Source: DASVEE01 sp036380735 (lineage in GTDB: Bacteria > Acidobacteriota > Thermoanaerobaculia > Gp7-AA8). Taken from it: a DNA stretch of 64,000 nucleotides. Of the stretch, positions 55,040 through 63,126 are shown piece after piece. A program made the position numbers and the translations under genes. The DNA is taken from NCBI GenBank assembly GCA_036380735.1, contig DASVEE010000006.1, forward strand, positions 62,001 through 126,000. The letters run 5' to 3'. Each line of letters starts with the position of its first letter. Position 1 is the stretch's first letter. The notes beneath the pieces were generated by a model. It saw nothing but the letters and a program-made list of their open reading frames with translations. It did not search any database and was not told the origin of the DNA.

Positions 55040-56505
55040 TTTCGCAGCCGGAAAAAGAACTCGACGCGCTGCTAGAATCGACGCCGAAAGCAGCACTCGA
55101 GCTCGCGCGCGTGGTGTCGCTCGCCGCGCGCATCGAGCCCCAACTGCTGCGGCGTGCACGTCTCGAATTGCTCCCTCACCTGCGCGTATCCGCGGAGGCG
55201 GACCTGTGGTTCAGCGGATTATCCGAGGCGCGCAGCACGCGCTGGATGGTCCTCCAGCGCGCGGTCGCCGAGCGGCTTCGCAGCGAGCTCGCGTGCGACC
55301 GTGCGCTCTTCGACGGCTCGTGGAACGTACTGCGCAAGGTGCACGAGAACATCGCACCGGCGGTCGCGCTGGAGGAAGAGATCACCTACCTTGCGTTGTC
55401 TCCCGGCAGCGGCAGAAGCATCGCGGACGCAATCGAGACGAAGCTGGCTTCGGTCGTCCATGCAATCGTGTCGGAACAGCGAACAGGACTCATTGACTGG
55501 ATCGTGCGGGCGCTGCCACGCCTCCCCGAACGGGCGCGCGACAGCCAGGGCGCAACGATGCTCAGTCTTGTCAGCGCTGGATGGCTGCCGTCCCATATGC
55601 CAGAGCCGCAGCAGATGCCGCGCGATCCGGCGCTTACTGCAATCATTGCCCGCGGTTTGCCGCGAATCGATCTGTGGGTGCGGTTGGTAGAGCAGGACGC
55701 GAACTTTCGTCTAGAGCTCAGTCGCTCCCACATTCCGAATGCTACCGCGATTAAAGTTCCTGCCACCGAGCCAGTGATCATTGACGCAAGTACCGGCGAT
55801 CGTCGCAAGCTCCTCACTCTTGGCGCTCAGAGCAGCGAGAAGTTCGAGTTCGAGTTCGATGACGATACGGTGATTACGCTCCAAACCGCGGCCGGCGCTG
55901 CCTTTCGTATCACACGCGACTGGGGCACGAAGAAAAACACGACCGTACTGGTTGCGGGACCTGCGCAGAACCTCACGAGCTGGCTGCGTGAGATCTCGGT
56001 CGAGCTCGGGGGCATGCTCGCGCGCCAGGGATACTCGCTCGTCACTACGGGGGGGGCGGGGGTGGAAGAGCTCATCGCGACCAGTTTCGCCGCCGCCGCC
56101 GGCGACACAGCGAAGCAGCGCATCCAGCACATCGTGCGAGCTGGCCGATCTCGTCCGGCGACAGGTACCACGGTGCGCGCGAGTAGTGACTCGGAATGGC
56201 GGAGGCTTACCAGCCGCGTCACCGACGTTGCTGTCGTACTCGAAGGTGGGCCGCGAACGAAGTCGCTGATTCAGTACCTCATGACGAAGCGTGTCCCGGT
56301 ACTTCCGGTCGGCAGCGCCGGCGCCGCCAGCGAACTGCGGGAGGCGGCGAGTCACGATTGGTTGGCGCTGAAGATGGTGACTTTCCGCGTTGTGCTCGAG
56401 AGCGGGGGCAACATCCCCGCGCAAACGTACGCTATCAGTCAGCTCCTCGGCCTCCGCGACCGCGTTCGCTGGAATTTGATCGACGACGAGCCGCCAGCGC
56501 ACTGA
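55036..56505 (+). CDS. SLOG-domain protein with SAV_2336-system N-terminus
   Basis: A 489-residue protein whose ATG overlaps the previous stop (ATGA). The N-terminal half is helical (L-E-L-L-P-H-L-R-V-S-A-E-A-D-L-W-F-S-G-L), like the third protein of actinobacterial AAA/SAV_2336 operons. The C-terminal 180 residues look like a SLOG/LOG Rossmann fold: V-T-T-G-G-A-G-V-E-E-L, then V-V-L-E-G-G-P-R-T-K-S-L and V-P-V-L-P-V-G-S-A-G-A-A. SLOG domains bind or process nucleotides derived from NAD, which fits the TIR protein in the same operon. An intrinsic terminator is not obvious; tRNA-Asp follows on the opposite strand. Confidence 0.75.
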   Translation: MISQPEKELDALLESTPKAALELARVVSLAARIEPQLLRRARLELLPHLRVSAEADLWFSGLSEARSTRWMVLQRAVAERLRSELACDRALFDGSWNVLRKVHENIAPAVALEEEITYLALSPGSGRSIADAIETKLASVVHAIVSEQRTGLIDWIVRALPRLPERARDSQGATMLSLVSAGWLPSHMPEPQQMPRDPALTAIIARGLPRIDLWVRLVEQDANFRLELSRSHIPNATAIKVPATEPVIIDASTGDRRKLLTLGAQSSEKFEFEFDDDTVITLQTAAGAAFRITRDWGTKKNTTVLVAGPAQNLTSWLREISVELGGMLARQGYSLVTTGGAGVEELIATSFAAAAGDTAKQRIQHIVRAGRSRPATGTTVRASSDSEWRRLTSRVTDVAVVLEGGPRTKSLIQYLMTKRVPVLPVGSAGAASELREAASHDWLALKMVTFRVVLESGGNIPAQTYAISQLLGLRDRVRWNLIDDEPPAH

Positions 56506-56667
56506 CGGTCGCTCACTATGTGTAACTTTCTTGCGTCGCGTAGCCGTCGCTTTTCGGCGAAGCATTCCCGCACGAAAGGGGCAAATCTCTCGCGCTTCTG
56601 TGGGGATCGCGCTGGTTGTTGTTGAAGAATCGCGACCTTGCGAATCGCTTGAGCACCCACTCCAAAG

Positions 56668-56691
56668 CACAAAAGCCGCCTTGCGGCGGCT
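56668..56691 (-). terminator. terminator of tRNA-Asp
   Basis: On the minus strand AGCCGCC-4 nt-GGCGGCT followed by TTTGTG, starting 15 bp after the CCA end of tRNA-Asp. Confidence 0.8.
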
Positions 56692-56706
56692 GGTGGCTTC
56701 GAAGGT

Positions 56707-56783
56707 TGGCGGGGCCGACGGGACTCGAACCCGCGACCTCCGGCGTGACAGGCCGGCGTTCTAACCGACTGAACTACGACCCC
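56707..56783 (-). tRNA. tRNA-Asp (GTC)
   Basis: A complete 77-nt cloverleaf with encoded CCA. The acceptor GGGGTCG pairs with CGGCCCC, the anticodon stem GCCGG/CCGGC holds loop CCTGTCACG (anticodon GTC), and the T-arm is GGGTTCGAGTCCC. It is very close to bacterial tRNA-Asp consensus. Its 3' end faces the SLOG gene, so the island end lies at a tRNA. Confidence 0.95.
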
Positions 56784-56942
56784 GCGTTAGAACTCTCTAC
56801 TGCTCTGCACCTTGCGGTGCGTGCGCCTTTCGGCGCGAGGGAAACTTGCTAACCTCGGCGGGGGGAGCTGCATTCCCCGAAGAGGCGCGCATCGTAAACT
56901 GCTGATACCGGGGTGTCAAGGCGCGATTCGAACGGGGGAACC

Positions 56943-57035
56943 GTTGTCCGTTTTCCGTTTTCCGTTGTCCGTGCTGCGCGGTGGGCGCGTCGCCCCACGG
57001 ACAACGGACAACGGACAACGGAAAACGGACAACGC
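56943..57035. repeat. inverted heptamer repeat between rfbC and tRNA-Asp
   Basis: The left arm (56943-56973) has consecutive TTNTCCG heptamers; the right arm (56996-57035) has their complement CGGANAA. The 7-bp period and sequence differ from the nonamer family. The remaining part of the 561-bp gap 56506-57066 holds the tRNA, its terminator and no other gene. Confidence 0.85.
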
Positions 57036-57066
57036 CGTCAACTCACGCTTCGGGGGCGGCCTCTCC

Positions 57067-57618
57067 CTAGTACGTGGGGAGCACCGGGGCGGCGATGAGT
57101 CGGGGGGCGGCGGCGTCCTTCGGCGAAAGAACGGCCTCGGCCGGCGTCACCGGCCAGGCGATGCCGATGTCAGGGTCGTTCCAGAGGAGGCTGCGGTCGT
57201 GCGCCTGCTCCCAGAACGCCGTGCACTTGTAGGTGATCTCCGCGACGTCCGTCAGGGCGCAGAAGCCGTGGGCGAAGCCTTCCGGGATCCAGAGCATGGT
57301 GCGGTTCTCTTCCGTCAGCTCGACGCCGACCCATTTGCCGAAGCTCGGGGAGCCGACCCGGATGTCGACGGCGACGTCGAACACGCCTCCCTTCACGCAG
57401 CGGACGAGCTTTCCCTGAGGGTTAGGCTCCTGGAAGTGGAGGCCTCGGACCACGCCTTTCGTCGAGCTGGAGTGGTTGTCCTGCACGAATGTTGACGCAA
57501 TGCCATGCTCGCGGAAGCGGTCCTGGTGGTACGTTTCGCAGAACCAGCCGCGGTCGTCGGTGAAGACGCGCGGTTCGATGACGAGGACGCCGGGGAGGGT
57601 GGTTTCGGTGATTTTCAA
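57067..57618 (-). CDS. rfbC: dTDP-4-dehydrorhamnose 3,5-epimerase
   Basis: A 183-residue RmlC epimerase that converts dTDP-4-dehydro-6-deoxyglucose to the L-rhamnose precursor. The catalytic His is in G-V-V-R-G-L-H-F-Q, and the family motifs D-I-R-V-G-S-P-S-F-G and I-P-E-G-F-A-H-G-F are present; length is normal. The start is TTG at 57618 (K-I-T-E-T-T-L-P-G follows), which matches family N-termini. No other rhamnose genes are adjacent, which is unusual but not rare. Confidence 0.9.
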   Translation of the reverse strand: MKITETTLPGVLVIEPRVFTDDRGWFCETYHQDRFREHGIASTFVQDNHSSSTKGVVRGLHFQEPNPQGKLVRCVKGGVFDVAVDIRVGSPSFGKWVGVELTEENRTMLWIPEGFAHGFCALTDVAEITYKCTAFWEQAHDRSLLWNDPDIGIAWPVTPAEAVLSPKDAAAPRLIAAPVLPTY

Positions 57619-57676
57619 GCGGCGCGGATGATACCGCGTGGAATTGGGGTTTGTTGCATCGTAGCGGAGGCGACCG

Positions 57677-58258
57677 ATGTATCCACAGCCTGACTGCAGA
57701 TCTTTCCTGGTGGCGAACAGCGTCCTCGCGGGCGTCACGCCTTTACGCATCGCCATTGCGACGTGGGAGTCCTCGACTCACGCGCAACTGGTTTCCCTGC
57801 TTTCCTCTTTCGATGACTTGCTCGTCGTCGGCGACGAAGACGACGCCGACGTGACTCTGGCCACGGCCGACATGATCCGCGGTACGGCTCCGGTGCTGGC
57901 ACTGGCTCGCGACGACGCGGAAGCTGCCCGAGCCATGGCCATGGGCGCGCACGGCGCGGTGCTTCGCAGCGCGTCGCCCTCACGCATCCACGCGGCCCTG
58001 CATGCGGTGGCCGAGGGGCTGTATGTGACGGAATCGGCCACGCGGGACGGGGAGTCACTGATCCCGCTGACCGCGCGCGAGCAGGAAGTGATGCAGCTGC
58101 TGGCCGCCGGCATGACCAACAAGGAAATCGCGCAGCGGCTGGGGATCACCGAGAACACGGTGAAATTTCACGTGAACGGGATCCTGGGCAAGCTGGGCGT
58201 GGAAACGCGCACCGAAGCGGTGGTGCATGCGGCGCGGTTGGGGATTGTGACGCTGTAA
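57677..58258 (+). CDS. LuxR-type regulator with degenerate receiver
   Basis: A 193-residue protein: a receiver-like domain (about 20-120) and a C-terminal LuxR/GerE helix-turn-helix (L-T-A-R-E-Q-E-V-M-Q-L-L-A-A-G-M, then N-K-E-I-A-Q-R-L-G-I-T-E-N-T-V-K). The receiver lacks a clear phospho-acceptor Asp (D-V-T-L-A-T-A-D-M-I-R instead of the D-L-V-L-M-D form), so phosphorylation is doubtful. The start could be ATG 57677 or GTG 57710. It is convergent with terC across a nonamer hairpin. Confidence 0.8.
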   Translation: MYPQPDCRSFLVANSVLAGVTPLRIAIATWESSTHAQLVSLLSSFDDLLVVGDEDDADVTLATADMIRGTAPVLALARDDAEAARAMAMGAHGAVLRSASPSRIHAALHAVAEGLYVTESATRDGESLIPLTAREQEVMQLLAAGMTNKEIAQRLGITENTVKFHVNGILGKLGVETRTEAVVHAARLGIVTL

Positions 58259-58299
58259 CGTGGCGTGATGCCGCAGGTGTGGCGGGTGCCGGCGGGGAG

Positions 58300-58470
58300 A
58301 CGATGGGACGAATGGGACCTATGGGACGAATAGGACCTATGGGACGAAGCCCTGGCCCAACGCCACAGCTAACGAGCAACAGCAACCGAACAAACGAAAA
58401 GGACCGATGGGTTGTATCAATCCCATCGGTCCCATTCGTTCCATAGGTCCTATCTGTCCTATTGCTCCGT
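58300..58470. repeat. inverted nonamer repeat between convergent genes
   Basis: Purine-sense units from 58303 (ATGGGACGAATGGGACCTAT) and pyrimidine-sense units from 58420 to 58463 lie between the LuxR gene and terC. The right arm overlaps the terC stop codon. It is the first nonamer cluster after the 36.4-58.3 kb gap. Confidence 0.85.
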
Positions 58471-59409
58471 GGGGTCTTCCACGTGCGTTTCGGCCTTGCT
58501 GGGCCAGATCAGCGATGCCACCACTGAGCCGATCAGCAGCGTGGCAATCACGCCGAGGGACACGCCGATCGGGATCTTGTACCAGTCGACGATCACCATC
58601 TTGGTGCCGACGAACAGGAGCACCAGCGCGAGGCCCATCTTCAGGAGGTGGAACTTGTCGATGACGCCGGCCAGGAGGAAGTAGAGCGCTCGCAGGCCGA
58701 GGATGGCGAAGATGTTCGAGGTGTAGACGATGAACGGGTCCGTCGTCACGGCGAAGATCGCGGGGATGGAGTCGACGGCGAAGACGAGGTCCGTCACCTC
58801 GATGGCCACCAGCACGATGAACAGCGGCGTCGCCACGCGGCGGCCGGCCTCGCGGATGAAGAACGCCTTGCCGTGATACTCGCCCGTCGCGGGGATCAGC
58901 CTGCGCACGGCCTTGAAGATGGGGTTGCGCTCGGGGTGGGGATTCTCTTCCTTCTGCGCCATCAGCTTGATGCCGGTGAAGATGAGGATCGCGCCGAAGA
59001 CGTACATGATCCAGTGGAAGCGCGAGATCAGCGCGGCGCCGAGGGCGATGAAGATGGCGCGCAGGACGATGGCGCCGATGACGCCCCAGAAGAGCACGCG
59101 GTGCTGGTAAATCTTGGGCACCGCGAACGAGGCGAAAAGCACGACGAACACGAAGATGTTGTCGACCGACAGCGCCTTCTCGATGAGGTAACCCGTGAGG
59201 AACTCGAGCGCTTTCTGCGACCCGAACTCGTACCAGATCCAGGCGTTGAAGATCATCGCCAGGGTGATCCAGACGAGGCTCCACGACAGTGCCTCTTTGG
59301 GGTGGACCTCGTGCGGCTTACGGCTGAAGACGCCGAGGTCGAGCGCCAGCATGCCGAGGACGAAAAGGCTGAAGGTGATCCACAGGTGTGGTGATGCGAT
59401 CGATTCCAT
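58459..59409 (-). CDS. TerC/Alx family membrane protein
   Basis: A 316-residue integral membrane protein with about eight helices. TerC hallmarks are E-K-A-L-S-V-D-N-I-F-V-F and F-A-V-D-S-I-P-A-I-F-A-V. Family members export Mn2+ or other metals and aid metal loading of exported proteins. It is preceded on the same strand by an htpX fragment, 3 bp away. The stop codon lies within the nonamer arm. Confidence 0.9.
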   Translation of the reverse strand: MESIASPHLWITFSLFVLGMLALDLGVFSRKPHEVHPKEALSWSLVWITLAMIFNAWIWYEFGSQKALEFLTGYLIEKALSVDNIFVFVVLFASFAVPKIYQHRVLFWGVIGAIVLRAIFIALGAALISRFHWIMYVFGAILIFTGIKLMAQKEENPHPERNPIFKAVRRLIPATGEYHGKAFFIREAGRRVATPLFIVLVAIEVTDLVFAVDSIPAIFAVTTDPFIVYTSNIFAILGLRALYFLLAGVIDKFHLLKMGLALVLLFVGTKMVIVDWYKIPIGVSLGVIATLLIGSVVASLIWPSKAETHVEDPTEQ

Positions 59410-59412
59410 ACG

Positions 59413-59679
59413 TTACGCCGCGTACCTCGAAAAAATCATGCCGCGCAGCCGGCGCACGCGCTCGGCAGTCGGCGGGTGGGTGGAGAAAAGCGTCGTCAGG
59501 CCGCGCGCACCGGCGAACGGATTGACGATGAACAGGCTGGCGGTGGCGGGCTGCCGAACCGCCGGAGGGACGTAGTGCGCGGCGCGTTCCAGCTTCCCCG
59601 GAGCGCTGGCGAGCGCGTCCGGGTCGCTGGCCAGCTTCGCGCCGCCTGACAGCAGGATGGTTCTGGTCTGGTTGTCCAT
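59413..59679 (-). pseudogene. htpX: C-terminal fragment of HtpX (M48 protease)
   Basis: 88 codons corresponding to the last third of HtpX (S-D-P-D-A-L-A-S-A, K-L-E-R-A-A, F-I-V-N-P-F, L-F-S-T-H-P-P-T-A-E-R-V). The membrane helices and HExxH zinc site are missing, so it cannot be an active protease. No other frame holds the missing part. It could still be translated from ATG 59679 as a stub ahead of terC. Confidence 0.75.
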
Positions 59680-59720
59680 ACGCCGGGTTGCACAACGAGC
59701 CGGAGGGAAGCCGCATTCAT

Positions 59721-59762
59721 AGAATCAATGGATTGTTTCGAGCGAATCCATTGATTTATTCT
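59721..59762. promoter_or_regulatory. dyad operator upstream of nhaR
   Basis: AGAATCAATGGATT and AATCCATTGATTTATTCT form a near-perfect inverted repeat around 10 nt, ending 8 bp before the nhaR start codon. It fits autoregulation by NhaR and control of the divergent htpX/terC side. Confidence 0.65.
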
Positions 59763-59769
59763 ATCGCGC

Positions 59770-60681
59770 ATGGAGTGGCTGAACTACCACCACCTCCTCT
59801 ACTTCTGGGTCGTTGCGCGCGAGGGGAGCATATCCAAAGCAACGGAGCAGCTCAATCTGACGCAGCCGACGATCAGCGCCCAGCTGCGCGCGCTCGAGGA
59901 TTCACTGGGTGAGAAGCTGTTCGAGCGCGCCGGCCGCGGCCTGGAGCTGACGGAAGCCGGCCGCGTCGTCTTCCGCTACGCCGACGAGATCTTCACCCTC
60001 GGGCGCGAGCTGCGCGACACGCTGCGCGACCGCCCCACCGGGCGTCCGCGACGACTGACGGTGGGGATCGCCGACGCGGTGCCGAAGCTCATCGCCTGGC
60101 GCGTACTCCGTCCGGCCTACGCGATGGGGGAGCCGGTGGAGATGGTCTGCCGCGAGGCGCCGTCGGAGACGCTGCTGGCGCAGCTCGCGGTACACGAGCT
60201 CGATCTGGTGCTGTCGGATTCGCCGGCCTCCGGCACTGGCGTCCGCGCCTTCAACCATTTCCTCGGCGAGAGCGAAACGACGCTCTTCGCGGCGCCGGCG
60301 CTGGCGAACACGCTGCGCAAAGGCTTCCCGCAATCGCTCGACGGCGCACCGCTGCTGCTCCCTCTCCGCGGCACGCAACTGCGGCGCGGGGTCGATCAGT
60401 GGCTGGAGGCGAACGGGCTGAGGCCGCGCATCATCGGCGAGTTCGAGGACCCGGCGTTGATGAAAACGTTTGCGCGTGGTGCAATGGGTGCATTCCCGGG
60501 ACCGGCAGCCATCGAGAAGGAAATCGAATTGCAGTACGGCGTGCGCGCGATCGAGCGGCTGCCGGATGTGAGGGAGCGCTTCTACGCGATCTCGCCGGAA
60601 CGGCGCATCCGCAACCCGATCGTGGTGGCGATCACCGATCAGGCGCGCAAAGAGTTGTTCGAAGGAGGAACGCGTGGTTGA
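59770..60681 (+). CDS. nhaR: NhaR-type LysR transcriptional activator
   Basis: A 303-residue LysR-family protein with the NhaR-like opening (L-N-Y-H-H-L-L-Y-F-W-V-V-A-R-E-G-S) and winged HTH (L-T-Q-P-T-I-S-A-Q-L-R-A-L-E), with a normal effector domain. In E. coli NhaR activates nhaA in response to sodium; here the neighbours are terC and an AI-2E exporter, so the regulon may differ. It overlaps the next gene by 8 bp. Confidence 0.85.
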   Translation: MEWLNYHHLLYFWVVAREGSISKATEQLNLTQPTISAQLRALEDSLGEKLFERAGRGLELTEAGRVVFRYADEIFTLGRELRDTLRDRPTGRPRRLTVGIADAVPKLIAWRVLRPAYAMGEPVEMVCREAPSETLLAQLAVHELDLVLSDSPASGTGVRAFNHFLGESETTLFAAPALANTLRKGFPQSLDGAPLLLPLRGTQLRRGVDQWLEANGLRPRIIGEFEDPALMKTFARGAMGAFPGPAAIEKEIELQYGVRAIERLPDVRERFYAISPERRIRNPIVVAITDQARKELFEGGTRG

Positions 60682-61804
60682 ACCCGAGGTGGAGCACCAG
60701 ATCGAGCGGCAGCCGCAGTGGCGTGTGGCAGGAGTGATCTTCTTCGGCATGCTGGCGCTGCTGCTGCTGTGGGCGGCGTTCAAGATCCTGTGGCCGTTCA
60801 TGACGGCGATTCTGCTGGCGATGATCCTGGTCATCCTGACGTTCGGGATCTTCGTGAAGGTGCGGACGCGAATGAAGGGGAACTCGACACGTGCCGCGTT
60901 GGTGATGCTGCTGGGGATCACGGTCGTGCTGGTCATCCCGGCGGTGTTGCTGTCGGTGCTGCTGGTGCAGCAGGCGCAGGGGGTCATGCACCGGCTGAGC
61001 GACATGGAAGCGGAGCAGATCCTGCAGCGCGTCGACGTGACGCGTTACCTCGGCGTCATCAAACAGTACGTACCGGGCTTCGATCCGGCGACGGTGAGCC
61101 CGCAGCGGCTGCTGCTGCCGGCGCTGCAGAAGATCCCGGGCTGGGTGGCGGCGAACGGCGGCGCGCTGCTGGGCGGTCTCGCCGGCGGGATCGTGGGCTT
61201 CTTCCTGGTGATGCTGGCGATGTTCTTCTTCTATACGGAAGGGGAGGCGATCCTCCGCCAGCTGTCGGTGCTGTCGCCGCTGCCGAAGCGGTACGACCGT
61301 GAGTTCCGCGACCGCTTCAAGGACGTCATCGACGCGACGTTCCGCGGCCAGTTGTTCACGGGGATCGCGCAGGGGATCGCGACGGGCATCGGCCTCGGCA
61401 TCGCCGGAGTCCCGGGCGCCGCGTTCTGGGGAGCGGTGGCGGCGATCCTGTCCCTCGTGCCGATGGTGGGTGCGGCGGCGGTGTGGGTGCCGGGCGCGAT
61501 CTACCTTTTCGTGACGGCGTCGATGGGGAACCGCCCGTTGTGGCAGCCGCTCTTCATGGTCGCCTGGGGAGTGCTGGTGGTGTCGCTGATCGACAACATC
61601 GTGCGGCCGTGGGCGATGAAGGGGAAAGCGCAACTGCCGGCGATCCCGCTGCTGTTCGCGGTGCTGGGGGGCCTGCAGGCGTTCGGCTTCGTGGGGCTGG
61701 TGATCGGGCCGCTGGTGTTCTCGCTGCTGATGTCGATCATCAACATCTACAAGAAGAGCTTCTCGATGGAAGTGACGCCGACGGAAGTGATTACGACGAC
61801 GTGA
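60674..61804 (+). CDS. AI-2E family transporter (PerM/YdiK)
   Basis: A 376-residue membrane protein with about eight helices and the family's typical layout: two or three N-terminal helices, a soluble segment (about 105-165) and a C-terminal helix bundle (I-V-R-P-W-A-M-K-G-K then L-L-F-A-V-L-G-G-L-Q). The start is GTG at 60674 with GGAGG 5 nt upstream, overlapping nhaR, so the two are coupled. Family members export small molecules or act as sodium/proton antiporters. Confidence 0.85.
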   Translation: MVEPEVEHQIERQPQWRVAGVIFFGMLALLLLWAAFKILWPFMTAILLAMILVILTFGIFVKVRTRMKGNSTRAALVMLLGITVVLVIPAVLLSVLLVQQAQGVMHRLSDMEAEQILQRVDVTRYLGVIKQYVPGFDPATVSPQRLLLPALQKIPGWVAANGGALLGGLAGGIVGFFLVMLAMFFFYTEGEAILRQLSVLSPLPKRYDREFRDRFKDVIDATFRGQLFTGIAQGIATGIGLGIAGVPGAAFWGAVAAILSLVPMVGAAAVWVPGAIYLFVTASMGNRPLWQPLFMVAWGVLVVSLIDNIVRPWAMKGKAQLPAIPLLFAVLGGLQAFGFVGLVIGPLVFSLLMSIINIYKKSFSMEVTPTEVITTT

Positions 61805-62052
61805 TCGTGGGAACGATGGGACCTATGGGACCCATGGGAAATGGGACCTATGGGACGAATGGGACCTATGGGACGAATGGGACCTATGGGGCTGCGCTCG
61901 ATGGGGCGGTCGTGCCCCTGCCTCAGTCCCATAGGTCATATCGGTCCCATTGGTCCCATGCGATCTAGGACTTGTGTTCGTAGTACTCCTGGATGTGTTC
62001 GTAGACGATAGGACGAATCGGATCCATAGGACAAATAGGACGAAAGTCCATT
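61805..62052. repeat. nonamer repeat clusters
   Basis: From 61812 about eight GGACCTATGGGACGAAT-type units are followed by a pyrimidine-sense arm at 61928-61965. A second short cluster (GATAGGACGAATCG, 62008-62042) lies just before the kinase gene. They fill the gap between the exporter and the LytS-like gene. Confidence 0.85.
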
Positions 62053-62067
62053 TGCTACCCTGACGGC

Positions 62068-63126
62068 ATGACCCGCTTCGGCCCGCGTGGAATTGCCGCG
62101 CTGCTCGTGCTGCTCGGCTCGACGTTCGCCGGCATCTACTTCGCCACGCAGCTCTGGCTGACGTATCCGGCGCCGATCCGCCGGCCGCTCAACGAGGCGC
62201 TGGCGATCAACCTGACGTATTACTGGTTGTGGGGGCTGTCCGTCCCCGCCGTCATCTGGATCGCGCGGCGGTTCCGGTTCGAGCGGGAGACGTGGCCGCT
62301 CAGCACGCTCGTGCATCTGCTGTGGGGTGTCGCGCTCACGCTGACGCAGATCACCATCGCGGAGCTGATTCTCGTGCAGACCGTGGCGCGTGCGTCGATG
62401 CCGAAGCCGGTCTGGTACGCGATGAAGGACAACTTCCACTCGAGCTTTCCGACGTACTTCGTGATCCTCTTCGGCTACTACGCGTTCGACTACTACCGCA
62501 AATACCGCGACCGCGAGCTGCTGCTGTCGCGCGCGCAGCTCGAGTCGCTGAAGATGCAGCTCAATCCGCACTTTCTCTTCAACTCGCTGAACACGATCTC
62601 CTCGCTGATGTACCGCGACGTCGACGCGGCCGACGCGATGATGACGCGCCTCTCGGAGCTGCTCCGGCTCACGCTCGACAAGCAGGGGACGCACGAGGTC
62701 ACGCTGAAAGAGGAGATGGACGTGCTGGAGCGCTACCTCGACATCGAGCGCATCCGCTTCGAGGAGCGCCTGCGCGTCACGATCGACCTGGAGCCGCAGA
62801 CGCTCGAGGCGCACGTGCCGAACTTCTCGCTGCAGCCGCTGGTGGAGAACGCGATCAAGCACGGCATCGCGCCGCGTCCGGAAGGGGGCAGCCTCGCCAT
62901 CAGCGCGCTGCGCAACGACGGGATGCTGGAGATCCGCCTGCGCGACGACGGACCGGGGATGCACGCGTCGCCGCGGCGCGAAGGGATCGGTGTGGCCAAC
63001 ACCCGCGCACGCCTGACCACGCTGTACGGCGACAAGCACCGCTTCGAGATGCAGAACGTGCCCGAAGGGGGGCTCCTCGTGACCATGGCGGTGCCGTGGC
63101 ACGTACGACAGGCGGAGGTTCCATGA
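62068..63126 (+). CDS. LytS-type sensor histidine kinase
   Basis: A 352-residue kinase. About four membrane helices (residues 8-155) are followed by His_kinase (L-N-P-H-F-L-F-N-S-L-N-T-I, the phospho-acceptor His) and a HATPase domain (L-V-E-N-A-I-K-H-G-I and D-D-G-P-G-M). It senses an envelope signal, unknown. Its stop overlaps the regulator start (ATGA), a typical LytS/LytTR pair. Confidence 0.9.
   Translation: MTRFGPRGIAALLVLLGSTFAGIYFATQLWLTYPAPIRRPLNEALAINLTYYWLWGLSVPAVIWIARRFRFERETWPLSTLVHLLWGVALTLTQITIAELILVQTVARASMPKPVWYAMKDNFHSSFPTYFVILFGYYAFDYYRKYRDRELLLSRAQLESLKMQLNPHFLFNSLNTISSLMYRDVDAADAMMTRLSELLRLTLDKQGTHEVTLKEEMDVLERYLDIERIRFEERLRVTIDLEPQTLEAHVPNFSLQPLVENAIKHGIAPRPEGGSLAISALRNDGMLEIRLRDDGPGMHASPRREGIGVANTRARLTTLYGDKHRFEMQNVPEGGLLVTMAVPWHVRQAEVP

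Noticed and set aside
56812..57495. 227-codon plus-strand ORF
   Set aside because: It crosses the heptamer hairpin and is antisense to rfbC.
59318..59771. Missing N-terminal half of HtpX in another frame
   Set aside because: Other frames here give only Arg/Pro-rich shadow peptides; no HExxH or membrane helix is present.
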